Source: Shewanella basaltis
GTDB lineage: Bacteria > Pseudomonadota > Gammaproteobacteria > Enterobacterales > Shewanellaceae
Assembly (NCBI RefSeq): GCF_023283885.1
Contig: NZ_JAKILA010000010.1
Location: 62,001-126,000, forward strand
Reading direction: 5' to 3'
DNA length: 64,000 bases
Part shown: positions 30,469 to 40,513 of the stretch, in pieces
Layout of the letters: each line of letters starts with the position of its first letter
How positions within the stretch are numbered: the stretch's first letter is position 1
Made by a program: the position numbers and the translations under genes
The notes under the pieces: model-generated
The model's database searches: none
What the model saw: only the letters and a program-made list of their open reading frames with translations
What the model was told of the DNA's origin: nothing

Positions 30469-30733
30469 TAGAAGTGTTACAAAATTTATCACGCTGTTAA
30501 TTATTTTATTTTTATATGTTCTGGCTTTAGCTGATGTTTTTAAATGGGTATTTTGCAATTGCTGTAACCTTGTTCTCCGTATGGTGTTAATTTTGATGAT
30601 AATCAAATGGATAGTGAATTTGATAAACCCATTTATGTGATCAATGTTCTTTTTTATGTCATAAAACTTTGGGACAATCGCGCCGCATATTACAAAAAAA
30701 TAGCATTTTTATTACAAAATATGGGGTTACAAA

Positions 30734-33352
30734 ATGAAAGGACTGACTAAACTCACGGCGGTTTCACTTGCAGTGGCTGCTGCATTGCCAATGATGGCCA
30801 ATGCAGATGTGCTGATTAGCGAATACGTTGAAGGGAGTTCAAACAACAAAGCGATTGAACTGTATAACAATGGTGATACCGCCGTTGATTTAACAGGTTA
30901 TAAATTAGTTCGTTATAAAGACGGCGACACCGCAGCGTTAGATATGGTTGAGTTAACCGATTCTATCGCAGCGAAAAGCATCAAAGTGATTTTGCATCCA
31001 AGTGCAGCCATTACTTTGCCAGCGGGCACAGACTCAATGACCGGCAACTTGTACTTTAATGGTGGCGATGCAGTCGGCCTATTAAAAGATGGTGTATTGG
31101 TTGATGTGATTGGCGATATTCCAACTCCAGCAGGCTGGGGGCTTGATACCACTGTTCAGCGTAATGTAGACGCATTAACCGCTAGCACCACTTACGATGC
31201 GGCCCAGTGGGTTGAGTTAGAAAAAGACACCTTTAGTGGCCTAGGCACACTTGAAGCGGCTGAGGCTCCAGAGCCAAGTACTTTTACTTGTAACGGCGCC
31301 ACGCTAACGAACATTTATGATATTCAAGGTGCGGGTGATACTAGTCCATTAGTTGCCAGTGGCAGTTTTGAGTCGGCTAACGAAGTCACCGTTAAAGGCA
31401 TTGTGAGCGCCAGAAGTGACAGTTTATATAAAGGCTTCTTTATTCAAGATGCGCAAGGTGATGGTTCACCTTATACCTCTGACGGTATTTTTGTTTACCT
31501 AAATGAAGCTGCACCAGACACGATTCAGCCCGGTACTGAAGTGTGTGTACAAGGTAAAGTTAAAGAGTATTACGGCTCAACACAGATAGACATCAAAGAC
31601 GAGCAAAAATTTGAAGTGGGCGTTGTGGGCGATGCGCCTGCCGCTGTTGAATTTTATGTTGCAGATGGCGAAACACTTGCGCAAGCATTAGAGCGCGTCG
31701 AAGGCATGAAAGTGAAGCTAGATGCAGGCAGTGACATGAAAGTCACTCGTACTTTTAGTTTTGACTACTCAAGCTACCGTAACAATATGGTGTTATCGCA
31801 CAAAGCGCCGTTAATGAAACCCACTCAAGTTTTTGAGCCAAACTCCGCACAAGCAGTCGCATTGAGTGAAGCTAATTTAGTTAACCAACTCTTTGTTGAA
31901 TCTGATTACAAAGCTAAAGATGGCGAAGTGCCTTACTTCCCTGATTTTAACGCAGAAACAGGTTATATCCGCGTTGGTGACCAGTTAACTAACCTTGAAG
32001 GTGTGATTGGCTACAGCTATAGCTCATACCGTCTTTTAGCGACGAACACTATCACCGCGGGCGATTTTATCCGTGTTGATGATCGTACCAATGCACCAAC
32101 AGTGGCAGACATGGGCGACATTCGTGTAGCTAGCTTTAACGTACTTAACTTCTTTAATGACGCAGTGGGTGGCGATGCAAACCCATCAAACAGCAACCGC
32201 GGCGCGTTAACAGAAGATGAAATGGTCTTGCAACGCACCAAAATTGTGAATGCACTTGTAGCCATGAATGCTGATGTTGTGGGCTTAATGGAGATTGCCA
32301 ACAATGGCTTTGGTGAGTTAAGTGCGATTCAAAACCTAGTTGATGCGTTAAATGCTGAGCTGACAGATGAACAAGCCTATCGCTTTGTTGAAATTGAAGA
32401 TGCTGACAAATATGACGGTAAATATATTGGCAGCGATGCGATTACGGTTGGCATGTTATACCGCCCAGCCCGCATTAGTTTAAATGGCGCCGCCCAAGTG
32501 ATTGCGACTCCTGAGCAGCATGCCACTGCAGGGGCACAGACTCGTGATAAAAATGGCGTGGTTGAATCTAGCCCAAGCTATAGCGTGTTTCAGCGTCATA
32601 GCCTAGTGCAAAGCTTTACCATTAATGATGAGAAACTGACGGTTGTGGTGAATCACCTTAAGTCGAAAGGCTCAGGTTGTATTGAAGATTGGGCAGCGTT
32701 TAACGAAAATTCAGAACCTGCTGATTTACAAGGTAAGTGTAATGCATTCCGTGTCTCGGCGGCCAAAGTATTGGGTGACTCATTAAAAGATGTTGATGGT
32801 GATTTACTGGTCATTGGTGACTTAAATGCTTATGGCAAAGAAGATCCTGTTGCAGTATTAACCGACTATGACGCATCGGCAACGGATCATGTTATCCGCA
32901 CCGCTTCTTGGACCACATTAGACGGTAAAGTGTATGAGCGTTCAGGCAGTGTGATTGAAAAAGGCTATGGTTTAATTAACTTAAATACTCAAATGCACGG
33001 TGCCGATACTTACTCATACAGCTATAACGGCGAGTTAGGTAACTTAGACCATGCATTAGGTAATGCGAGTTTAGCGGCAAAAGTGGTGGGTATTGATGAC
33101 TGGCACATTAACTCGGTTGAATCTAATCTGTTTGAATATGGCAGCAAGTACACCGGTGATTTGGTTAAGTCTGAAAATGCCTTCTCTGCATCAGACCACG
33201 ACCCAGTGATTATTGCACTGAGTTACCCAGCACCTGTGGTCACCCCTGAACCTGTTGACCCAGTAGAGCCTGAGAAAAAAAGCGATGGTGGTAGTTTGGG
33301 CTACTTTGCATTGATGTTATTAGGTGCATTAGGCTTACGCCGTCGTAGCTAA
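30734..33352 (+). CDS. exeM: extracellular nuclease ExeM-like with GlyGly-CTERM anchor
   Basis: This 872-residue secreted enzyme has a Sec signal (AVSLAVAAALPMMANA, cut near residue 24), a lamin-tail domain (VLISEYVEGSSNNKAIELYN, to about 150), an OB-fold segment (about 190-290), and an endonuclease/exonuclease/phosphatase domain (about 460-830) with the motifs RVASFNVLNFF, GLMEIANNG, VVNHLKSKG, VIGDLNAYG and ASDHDPVI. The C-terminus GGSLGYFALMLLGALGLRRRS is a GlyGly-CTERM sorting signal processed by rhombosortase, so the enzyme is probably surface-processed after type II secretion. ExeM degrades extracellular DNA for phosphorus and in biofilm turnover in Shewanella. A terminator follows. Confidence 0.93.
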   Translation: MKGLTKLTAVSLAVAAALPMMANADVLISEYVEGSSNNKAIELYNNGDTAVDLTGYKLVRYKDGDTAALDMVELTDSIAAKSIKVILHPSAAITLPAGTDSMTGNLYFNGGDAVGLLKDGVLVDVIGDIPTPAGWGLDTTVQRNVDALTASTTYDAAQWVELEKDTFSGLGTLEAAEAPEPSTFTCNGATLTNIYDIQGAGDTSPLVASGSFESANEVTVKGIVSARSDSLYKGFFIQDAQGDGSPYTSDGIFVYLNEAAPDTIQPGTEVCVQGKVKEYYGSTQIDIKDEQKFEVGVVGDAPAAVEFYVADGETLAQALERVEGMKVKLDAGSDMKVTRTFSFDYSSYRNNMVLSHKAPLMKPTQVFEPNSAQAVALSEANLVNQLFVESDYKAKDGEVPYFPDFNAETGYIRVGDQLTNLEGVIGYSYSSYRLLATNTITAGDFIRVDDRTNAPTVADMGDIRVASFNVLNFFNDAVGGDANPSNSNRGALTEDEMVLQRTKIVNALVAMNADVVGLMEIANNGFGELSAIQNLVDALNAELTDEQAYRFVEIEDADKYDGKYIGSDAITVGMLYRPARISLNGAAQVIATPEQHATAGAQTRDKNGVVESSPSYSVFQRHSLVQSFTINDEKLTVVVNHLKSKGSGCIEDWAAFNENSEPADLQGKCNAFRVSAAKVLGDSLKDVDGDLLVIGDLNAYGKEDPVAVLTDYDASATDHVIRTASWTTLDGKVYERSGSVIEKGYGLINLNTQMHGADTYSYSYNGELGNLDHALGNASLAAKVVGIDDWHINSVESNLFEYGSKYTGDLVKSENAFSASDHDPVIIALSYPAPVVTPEPVDPVEPEKKSDGGSLGYFALMLLGALGLRRRS

Positions 33353-33377
33353 TTTACATTAACGGCTTAAGCACTAA

Positions 33378-33412
33378 TAAAAAAGGATGACCATTGGGTC
33401 ATCCTTTTTTTA
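33378..33412 (+). terminator. terminator of exeM
   Basis: AAAAAGGATGACC and GGTCATCCTTTTT form a 13-bp stem with a 4-base loop and T-run, 26 bases after the stop. Confidence 0.9.
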
Positions 33413-33424
33413 TGTAAGTGACTA

Positions 33425-33618
33425 ACCTGAGCTCGGGATAAGGGATGAACTTATGCTATTTAAAATCAACATGTTACACTTTCTCACTTTCAAGCTTGTC
33501 ATTTGTTCTGCTAACAAGGCGAATTGACGCGTCAATAGCTAGCCTATTGTAAGTCGATTCAACGCAGTGAGCAGGGCAAAGGACTGTTTGAAAGGCATTT
33601 ATTATCCCGAGCTCAGGT
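33425..33618 (+). repeat. short mobile element (MITE-like), family 2, copy 1
   Basis: A 194-bp unit with perfect 17-base inverted ends (ACCTGAGCTCGGGATAA and TTATCCCGAGCTCAGGT), flanked by the direct repeat TGACTA (33419-33424 and 33619-33624), the mark of a transposition event. It carries no gene. The inner right half (TTGACGCGTCAATAGCTAGC) is nearly identical to copy 2 at 61491. It is inserted between exeM and the TonB receptor gene. Confidence 0.9.
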
Positions 33619-33657
33619 TGACTACATCAGTTACGCTTTAATTGAGGCTGTTTAAGC

Positions 33658-35802
33658 TTACATTTTCCAGGTTAGTGTCGCACTATAATTGGCCGGTGCG
33701 CCGTAATAACCTTGGGCCCAGTACAGGCTATTGATGTACTTTTCATCGCCAACGTTATTGGCATTTAGCGCTAACCCTAAGTTGTCGGTAATTTGATATT
33801 TAGCCATTAAATCAATTACAGCATAAGCGTCTTGCTTGGTGACGATCTCTGCGCCTGCATTGGCAAAACCTTCAGCGACAATCCCCTGGCTTCGCGAGAT
33901 ATCATCTTGCCAACGCATGTTCATCCCAATAGAAAGCCCTTCAATGGTTGCAAAGTCATAGGTTGCGGCAAGCTTAACTAACTTGCTAGGAGTATAGGCT
34001 GCCACGATGTCGTCACCTTCGATGTCAAAGTCTGTGTACCCAATACTGGCATTTAATCCAGGGTAAATTTCACCAGCGACTTCAAACTCAAAACCTGTAC
34101 TGCTGATCCCGTCTGAGCCATAGTATGTTTGCATGTCGATGGGTAATCCTGCTGTGTCTGGGTCGAGCACAGCAATATTGGTTTGCCTCACATCAAAGTA
34201 GGCCAAGCTGGCAATTAGGCGACCATTAAAGAGTTCGCTTTTTACACCCACTTCGCGACTTTCACCCGTGATTGGATCTAAGAACACACCGACACTGTCT
34301 TTTTCTGTTTGGGCAACAAAGTTTTCGGTGTAACTTGCGTAGGCAACAAGCGCAGGGGTGAAGTTATACACGGCACCAACATACGGTATAAATTGCTCAT
34401 AATCCGCTTTTTGGTCAACCTCGTATGACTCGCCTTCTGCCTGCCAGTCATTGTAGCGACCGCCAGCAATCACGTGTAAATCGTCCACAATACTAAAACG
34501 GCCGGTAAAGTAGGCTGCTTGTTGTTCACGGGTGACATCACTGCCGCGTAAACCATCATTAAAGGTGGGTTTGGGTGTATTACCATCCCAGGTGTTGAGA
34601 TCTGGCATCGCCGGGAAGCCATTGCCAGTGGTGTAATCGTACAGTGAGCTGTCGTCGTAGCTCATTTTTGAATAGTTTACCCCAGCAACAAGCTGATGTT
34701 CCCGGCCAAAGAGATTAAAATTACCATCAATATAAATATCGACTAAATCGCTTTGGTCATCTAAATCATATTCACTAGCATAACCGGTTAAGCCTAATTC
34801 GGTATCCTTGTCTGGCGTGCCAAAAACATAAAATAGCTCAGTGTCTTCGTCGGTCGTTTTATGTGAATAAGTGCCTCGTAAGCGCCAATCGTCGTTAAAG
34901 TGGTGGCTGAGTTCTAGCACCGTATTATTTTTAATCACTCGCCAGTTTGACCAGTCTGCAGAGGTATTGGTCGATCTATCGTAATCTGTCGCGCTGCCGT
35001 CGGTGTAAAATAGCGGTAGGGCACCCCAGTTATTTCCTGTTGCGTCATTATTCATGTAACTGTGGCTGAGCGACAAGGTAGTGTCTTGGCTTAAGTTGGC
35101 TTCTAAAAACACGTAAACGATATTTTTGTCGGTTTGATAGCGGTCTAAATACGAGTCTTTGCTCTGGGTGACGGCAACTGCCCTTGCGGCAAACGTGTCA
35201 TTGAGTTTCACCGAGCCATCCGCTTCAAGGCGAGTATTGTTAAAGCTGCCGTAGGTGCCACTGACGCTAAGTTGGTTATCGGCTGTAGGGCGTTTACGGA
35301 TAAAGTTGATGGTGGCCGATGGATTACCTACACCCGTCATTAAACCATTGGCGCCACGGATAACTTCAATGCGGTCATAAATTGCGGTGTCTTCATCGGC
35401 GTGGTTATTGCCTGAGGTCAGTGGTAAACCAATACCGTCAATTTGGAAGTTAGTAATATCAAAACCGCGGGCAGTATAGTAAGTGCGATCGGTTTCAATG
35501 CGTTCAACATTTACACCTGTGGCTGAGTCGAGTGCGGCATTGATGTCGTGTAATTGAAAGTCTTGCAATTGGGCATCGGTAATGACTGAGATAGACTGCG
35601 GAATATCAATGATGGCCAGATCTAATCTTGAAGCGCCACTGGCAGAGTGGGCATTGTAACCTGCAATATAGCTACCTTTAACTTCAATTTTTTCTATTTT
35701 GTTATCTTGAGTGGTGTCTTTTGTGTCAGCATCAGCGGCAATTGCCTGCTGATGTAAACTAATAGCGCAGAGTACAGCAAAGCTAATTTTATTTAGTTTC
35801 AT
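33658..35802 (-). CDS. TonB-dependent siderophore receptor (FhuE/FpvA-like)
   Basis: The 714-residue outer membrane receptor has a signal peptide (KLNKISFAVLCAISLHQQAIA, cut near residue 23), a TonB box region (IEKIEVKGSY), a plug domain with IPQSISVITDAQLQDF and YYTARGFDITNFQIDGIG, and a 22-strand barrel ending in an aromatic residue pattern (NYSATLTWKM). The plug wording is that of the TonB-siderophore family (ferrichrome, coprogen, hydroxamate types). A Fur-like box lies just upstream, so it should be induced by iron starvation. An in-frame upstream start would add 20 residues before the signal peptide and is not used. Confidence 0.92.
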   Translation of the reverse strand: MKLNKISFAVLCAISLHQQAIAADADTKDTTQDNKIEKIEVKGSYIAGYNAHSASGASRLDLAIIDIPQSISVITDAQLQDFQLHDINAALDSATGVNVERIETDRTYYTARGFDITNFQIDGIGLPLTSGNNHADEDTAIYDRIEVIRGANGLMTGVGNPSATINFIRKRPTADNQLSVSGTYGSFNNTRLEADGSVKLNDTFAARAVAVTQSKDSYLDRYQTDKNIVYVFLEANLSQDTTLSLSHSYMNNDATGNNWGALPLFYTDGSATDYDRSTNTSADWSNWRVIKNNTVLELSHHFNDDWRLRGTYSHKTTDEDTELFYVFGTPDKDTELGLTGYASEYDLDDQSDLVDIYIDGNFNLFGREHQLVAGVNYSKMSYDDSSLYDYTTGNGFPAMPDLNTWDGNTPKPTFNDGLRGSDVTREQQAAYFTGRFSIVDDLHVIAGGRYNDWQAEGESYEVDQKADYEQFIPYVGAVYNFTPALVAYASYTENFVAQTEKDSVGVFLDPITGESREVGVKSELFNGRLIASLAYFDVRQTNIAVLDPDTAGLPIDMQTYYGSDGISSTGFEFEVAGEIYPGLNASIGYTDFDIEGDDIVAAYTPSKLVKLAATYDFATIEGLSIGMNMRWQDDISRSQGIVAEGFANAGAEIVTKQDAYAVIDLMAKYQITDNLGLALNANNVGDEKYINSLYWAQGYYGAPANYSATLTWKM

Positions 35803-35893
35803 AGTGTTATCATCTTTTTTGTGAACGGTTCCTTGTTCTGTGTTTATAAATGTTTTTGCCACTAGAGCAGTTTGATGATCATATCAAAACTAA

Positions 35894-35916
35894 ATAGAAA
35901 TTATTATCATTTGCAA
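35894..35916 (-). promoter_or_regulatory. candidate Fur box upstream of the siderophore receptor
   Basis: Read on the minus strand, GCAAATGATAATAATTTCTA matches the GATAATGATAAT-type Fur consensus well. It lies about 95 bases before the receptor start. Confidence 0.7.
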
Positions 35917-35993
35917 TTGTAAATTTTGTAAGTTGTCTCTGACAGAGTGAACTTTTGTTATTGGCGTGGGTAATGGGGGGATTTTATGCAATA

Positions 35994-36017
35994 AAAAAGC
36001 GCCTTTCGGCGCTTGTT
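35994..36017 (-). terminator. terminator of purC
   Basis: On the minus strand AAGCGCC GAAA GGCGCTT is followed by TTTTTATTG, 12 bases after the stop codon. Confidence 0.88.
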
Positions 36018-36028
36018 AAATCGGTAAC

Positions 36029-37132
36029 TTACACGATTAAATCATATTGCTCGCGTAGCACCTTGATAATGTCTGCTTTAGGGTTAGTTGGCAGTGCAAT
36101 GCTGCGACCTGTTACCTTTTCAGCAACACCGGTATAAGTGCGTGATACGTTCATCATGGCTTCTAGTGGTAGGTCATTATCACGTGCCAGGGCTTCACGC
36201 TCAGGCATTCTGTCTTTATTTAATAAGATGTCGGCATCGTCAAAATGGTTTAATAAAAACTGGCGGAAGCCTTCTTTTGAGTTTTCAACAATCTTACCCT
36301 CGCGGTAAGCTGGGCCATCCCAAATACGTGATGAATCTGGCGTGCCGACTTCGTCCATGTAAATCAGTTTTGATTGGCCGTTTTTGTCGTTTACATAGCC
36401 AAATTCAAATTTGGTGTCGACAAATACCTGGTCAAGTTTAGCCAATGCGTCAGAGATTACTTTAAAGCCTTGTTTGAGCAAAGTTTCATATAAGTCGATA
36501 TCTTGTGGCTTTTCAAAGCCGAATGCCTGGTAGTTGGCTTCAATGTCGCTGCGGCTAATATTGACGTCATCTTGTGCTGGCACGCCTGGAATACCGGTTA
36601 AAATGCCTTTGGTTGATGGGGTAATAAGTAATTCTGGTAATTTTTGGTCTTTGCTTAAGCCTTCTGGCAAGGTGATGCCACAAAAAACACGTTCGCCTTT
36701 TGAATAAGCGCGCCACATTGAACCGGTAATGTATTGGCGACAAATCGCTTCTACTTTAATTGGGCGGGCTTTTTGTACTATCCATACAAAAGGGTGTGGA
36801 ATATCTAAAATGTGGCTGTCTGCTAAGCCATTTTGAGCAAATAAACTAAACCAATGGTTAGAAATTGCATTGAGCGCCGCGCCTTTACCAGGAATGCCTT
36901 GCAAATTGCCTTCGCCATGAAAAATACAATCAAAAGCAGAAATACGATCGCTAATCACCATAATGGCCAGTGGAGTATCTTCTGGGACATCGTAACCTTT
37001 GTCCTGAATAAGACGACGGCTGTCGGCATCGGTTAGCCAGTAAACGCTGCGTACTTTGCCACTGTGGACAGGCTTGTCGGTACGGATAGGTAAATCATTG
37101 TTCACTGCAAGAACGGAATCAGCAAGACTCAT
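36029..37132 (-). CDS. purC: SAICAR synthetase PurC (long form)
   Basis: PurC joins CAIR and aspartate using ATP to give SAICAR, step eight of purine synthesis. The 367-residue product is the long gammaproteobacterial form rather than the ~237-residue E. coli form. Visible motifs are [10 protein letters not shown] near 24, DRISAFDCI near 70, [17 protein letters not shown] near 130, and [14 protein letters not shown] near 258. The start at 37132 follows an AAGGA site; an in-frame ATG at 37159 is dismissed. Its own terminator follows, so it is a single-gene unit. Confidence 0.95.
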   Translation of the reverse strand: MSLADSVLAVNNDLPIRTDKPVHSGKVRSVYWLTDADSRRLIQDKGYDVPEDTPLAIMVISDRISAFDCIFHGEGNLQGIPGKGAALNAISNHWFSLFAQNGLADSHILDIPHPFVWIVQKARPIKVEAICRQYITGSMWRAYSKGERVFCGITLPEGLSKDQKLPELLITPSTKGILTGIPGVPAQDDVNISRSDIEANYQAFGFEKPQDIDLYETLLKQGFKVISDALAKLDQVFVDTKFEFGYVNDKNGQSKLIYMDEVGTPDSSRIWDGPAYREGKIVENSKEGFRQFLLNHFDDADILLNKDRMPEREALARDNDLPLEAMMNVSRTYTGVAEKVTGRSIALPTNPKADIIKVLREQYDLIV

Positions 37133-37341
37133 GCGAGTGTTCCTTAGGTAGTAGGGCACATAGGTTTTTTATGGCGGCTATTTTACCTGCATTAGTAGGA
37201 TTTGCCACGCGAAAAGGCAGCGCTGAAATAGCCTTTTTTATTATGCGAACAATCAAAGGTGGTATAAGCTCATCTTGATAAAGACTTTGTATTGGCTATC
37301 GGGCAAAATCTATCCCCTTAATTGTGTACGAGTAAATAATA

Positions 37342-38310
37342 GTGACAGCAGAACAACAAAGTGCCAATAACCGTTTAGGGCTGATATTTGTCTCTATTGC
37401 GGTATTTTTCTGGGGTATCTTACCGATAGCGCTCAAATTATCTGGCAGTTTTATTACACCGGTGACGTTAACTTGGTTTCGTTTTTTGATGGCGCTTGTG
37501 GTGACTTTGCTTATCCAGTGGAAAGTGGGTGCTCTGCGGCAGTTTGTTGGGCTTCCTCGTGCTATATGGTTAAAACTGACATTAGCCGGTGTGTTGTTGA
37601 TGTGTAATTACGTGTCGTTTGTGTACTCATTGAGTTACTTAGCCCCAGGTACTGCACAGCTTAATTTTCAAACTGCGCCCTTCTTTTTAGTTTTTGGTGG
37701 GGTATTGTTTTTTAAAGAACGATTTAATGCCTTTCAGCTCAGCTGTTTTGCCACACTCGCATTGGGCATGCTGATGTTTTTTCATCCGCAACTCGATATG
37801 GATCAAGCTCGTGATGAGCAAGTGCTTATCGGCATTATGATTGTACAGTTTTCAGTGATGTCGTGGACCAGTTATGCATTATTACAAAAGTCGGTAAGCC
37901 AACGGTTATCGCCTAGCAATGTATTGCTGTTTATTTATGCGCTTGGCATTTTGGCTATGGCACCCTTTAGCGATTTTAGCCAGTTTGGCGCCATGACATT
38001 ACCCCAATGGTGGATAGTGTTATTTTGCGGTGCAAATACGTTAATTGCCTATGGCTGCTTTGGTCAGGCAATGCACTATTGGCCAACCGCACAAGTGAGT
38101 GCAATGCTGTCGTTAACGCCGGTGTTGAGTTTTACCGTGACCGAACTGGTGGTCAGCTTTGGCTGGTGGAGCGGAGTATTTAGCAGTGCCAATATAGATA
38201 TGTTGTCATTAATGGGCATTGTATTGATTGTCAGTGCAGTATTTGCCGTGCAAATAGTCCCTATGTATCAAAAGCGCAAACAGGCTAAAGCGTTTAGGAC
38301 GGTATTGTAG
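37342..38310 (+). CDS. EamA/DMT-family transporter
   Basis: A 322-residue inner membrane protein with about ten hydrophobic segments in two EamA halves (first half WGILPIALKLSGSFITPVTLTWFRFLMA; second half from about residue 165, with VSAMLSLTPVLSFTVTELV). Drug/metabolite superfamily members export small metabolites or amino acids; the substrate is not visible. Start is GTG at 37342 without a strong ribosome site; no better start was seen. It converges on a small minus-strand gene. Confidence 0.87.
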   Translation: MTAEQQSANNRLGLIFVSIAVFFWGILPIALKLSGSFITPVTLTWFRFLMALVVTLLIQWKVGALRQFVGLPRAIWLKLTLAGVLLMCNYVSFVYSLSYLAPGTAQLNFQTAPFFLVFGGVLFFKERFNAFQLSCFATLALGMLMFFHPQLDMDQARDEQVLIGIMIVQFSVMSWTSYALLQKSVSQRLSPSNVLLFIYALGILAMAPFSDFSQFGAMTLPQWWIVLFCGANTLIAYGCFGQAMHYWPTAQVSAMLSLTPVLSFTVTELVVSFGWWSGVFSSANIDMLSLMGIVLIVSAVFAVQIVPMYQKRKQAKAFRTVL

Positions 38311-38317
38311 TATTTGT

Positions 38318-38479
38318 TCAGTATTGGTTAGCAAGATAATAGAGTGTGAAGAAGAATGCGCTAAAAAGCACGCCGCCAATGATAATAATCCATAACAAGG
38401 TTTTATCTTGTTTAGCTGATTTTGTAGCGTCAAGTAATGGCGAGCCAAATATTTGTGCAACGAAAACTAAAAAATCCAT
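38318..38479 (-). CDS. small single-span membrane protein (53 residues)
   Basis: An ATG at 38479 opens a 53-codon frame: a short amphipathic N-terminus (MDFLVFVAQIFGSPLLDATK), a charged SAKQDK spacer, then a clear membrane helix (LLWIIIIGGVLFSAFFFTLYYLA) and a stop. ATAGGT upstream could serve as ribosome site. It has the composition of a real small membrane protein and fills an otherwise empty gap between eamA and deaD, both convergent or facing it. I do not recognise a family. Confidence 0.55.
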   Translation of the reverse strand: MDFLVFVAQIFGSPLLDATKSAKQDKTLLWIIIIGGVLFSAFFFTLYYLANQY

Positions 38480-38624
38480 TTAGATTACCTATCGGGTTAA
38501 TTCATTCGAGAATGATAATATTACCTACATTCTTGCAGTAACCAAATTAATTGGTGTTAATTGGTGTTAATTGGTTTTATCATTTTCAGCCTATAAAAAA
38601 TTGCTTTAACTAAAAACTGAAAAC

Positions 38625-38653
38625 AAAAATGGAGCCCAGAGGCTCCATTTTTG
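38625..38653 (-). terminator. terminator of deaD
   Basis: AAAAATGGAGCC and GGCTCCATTTTT form a 12-bp perfect stem with a 4-base loop, 19 bases past the deaD stop. It works in both directions. Confidence 0.9.
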
Positions 38654-38671
38654 TGTCATTCAAATCAATGA

Positions 38672-40513
38672 TTAGCCATTATCACGTGGCTTGCGTGGAC
38701 GACGTTCTGCACCTGCAGGACGGTCACCGCGTGGACGATCACCACGAGGGCGGTCACTGCGAGGTTTGCGTGGCGCACCACGGCCAGAGTCAACAAACAC
38801 TTCATCACCGGCTTCGCGAATGTTAAGTGGACGACCACATACGCGTACCTTTTTAAGGTGAGATAGAATGTCTTTTGGCATGCCGTCTGGTAAATCAACG
38901 GTAGTCACTTGGTCGAATAGTTGGATTTGACCAATGAAACGGCTGTCGATGTTTGCTTCGTTAGCGATAGCACCAACAATGTTACCTACACCAACACCAT
39001 TTTCGCGACCCACATCGATAACATAACGGTTCATCTTCACGTCTGGGTTATCTTTTAAAGCATCTGCGCTACCAAAGCTTGTTGGTGCTGGGCGACTGCC
39101 ACGATCGCTACGTTCACGGCGTGGACGATCGCCACGGTCGCTATTACGGTCACCACGTTCACTTCGCTCGTCACGTGAATCACGTTGACGCTCTGTAATC
39201 GTTGGTAATTGTAGCGGGCGCTCTTGTTGCACTTGTTGCAGTAATGCTGCAGCAAGTAAGTCAGTATCGACCTCAAGCTGTTGGCATAACTCGGCGACAG
39301 CGTTTTTCATAAACTCTAAGTCGCCGTTTAAGGTTTCTTGAATTTGCTCGCCTAAACGAGATAAACGACGCTCTGCAACGGTTTCAGGGCTTGGGATTTT
39401 CATTGGTGAAATACGGCTGTTAGTTGCGCGCTCTATGGTGCGTAACATGCGCATTTCACGGTTGGTGACAAACAAAATTGCCATACCCGTACGACCAGCA
39501 CGACCAGTACGACCAATACGGTGTACGTAGGCTTCTGAATCGTAAGGAATATCGTAGTTTACAACGTGGCCAATACGCTCAACGTCTAATCCACGTGCGG
39601 CTACGTCAGTTGCGATCAAAATGTCTAGCTTGCCGCGTTTAAGCTGATCAACAGCGCGTTCACGTGCTTGCTGGTTCATGTCGCCATGTAATGGAGATGA
39701 TGCATAACCACGAGCTTCTAATTTTTCTGCTAATTCAACACAGCTGTTACGAGTACGCACGAAAATGATAATACCTTCGGTATTTTCAACTTCTAAAACA
39801 CGCACTAATGCTTCAAGTTTGTTGTGTTGTGATACTTGCACAAAACGTTGGTCAATTGACTCAACTGTTGTGTGACTTGCAGCAATGCTGATGTTAACAG
39901 GGTTAGATAAATGCTTGTTTGCTACGCGCTTGATTTGCTCAGGCATAGTGGCAGAAAATAACGCAAGTTGGCTGTTAGCTGGCTTATGTTCAAGGACCCA
40001 TTCGATATCATCGATGAAGCCCATTTTTAACATTTCATCAGCTTCATCAAGCACTAATGCTTTTAATGAGTCTAGTTTTAGTGTGCCACGACGCATGTGA
40101 TCCATTACACGACCAGGTGTTCCTACAATGACTTGTGGGCCACGCTTAAGGGCGTTTAATTGTTGCTGCATGCTTTGACCACCGTAAATCGGCAGTACGT
40201 GGAAGCCTTTCATGTGTTTGGCATAGCTACCAAACGCTTCAGCTACCTGAACGGCTAGTTCACGAGTTGGAGCCAACACTAAAATCTGTGGAGCATTGAT
40301 TTTCATGTCGATTTTGTTTAGCAAAGGCAGGGCGAATGCACCTGTTTTACCGGTACCGGTTTGTGCTTGACCGATAATATCTTTACCTGCCATAAGCGGG
40401 TCGATACTCGCTGACTGGATTGGCGTTGGTTTTTCATAACCAAGCTCGTCAAGTGAACGCAACAAATACTCAGACAGGCCGAGTTCGCGGAAAGTTCTTT
40501 CATTGGATGACAT
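38672..40513 (-). CDS. deaD: DEAD-box RNA helicase DeaD (CsdA)
   Basis: DeaD unwinds RNA in cold-shock translation, 50S assembly and mRNA decay. The 613-residue product has all helicase motifs: the Q motif with PTPIQ, AQTGTGKT (Walker A, near 49), PTRELA, TPGR, DEAD (near 157), SATMP, IIIFVRTR and HRIGRTGRAGR, then a DbpA-type RNA-binding domain near 480-555 and an Arg/Gly/Asp-rich tail. The long charged linker (RDSRDERSERGDRNSDRGDR) is low complexity. An upstream leader of ~130 bases before the next feature could hold cold-shock control, but no element was recognised. Confidence 0.97.
   Translation of the reverse strand: MSSNERTFRELGLSEYLLRSLDELGYEKPTPIQSASIDPLMAGKDIIGQAQTGTGKTGAFALPLLNKIDMKINAPQILVLAPTRELAVQVAEAFGSYAKHMKGFHVLPIYGGQSMQQQLNALKRGPQVIVGTPGRVMDHMRRGTLKLDSLKALVLDEADEMLKMGFIDDIEWVLEHKPANSQLALFSATMPEQIKRVANKHLSNPVNISIAASHTTVESIDQRFVQVSQHNKLEALVRVLEVENTEGIIIFVRTRNSCVELAEKLEARGYASSPLHGDMNQQARERAVDQLKRGKLDILIATDVAARGLDVERIGHVVNYDIPYDSEAYVHRIGRTGRAGRTGMAILFVTNREMRMLRTIERATNSRISPMKIPSPETVAERRLSRLGEQIQETLNGDLEFMKNAVAELCQQLEVDTDLLAAALLQQVQQERPLQLPTITERQRDSRDERSERGDRNSDRGDRPRRERSDRGSRPAPTSFGSADALKDNPDVKMNRYVIDVGRENGVGVGNIVGAIANEANIDSRFIGQIQLFDQVTTVDLPDGMPKDILSHLKKVRVCGRPLNIREAGDEVFVDSGRGAPRKPRSDRPRGDRPRGDRPAGAERRPRKPRDNG

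Noticed and set aside
29913..30640. Several ~100-codon frames between the chemoreceptor and exeM
   Set aside because: They lie within the interspersed elements, and similar peptides recur only because the DNA repeats.
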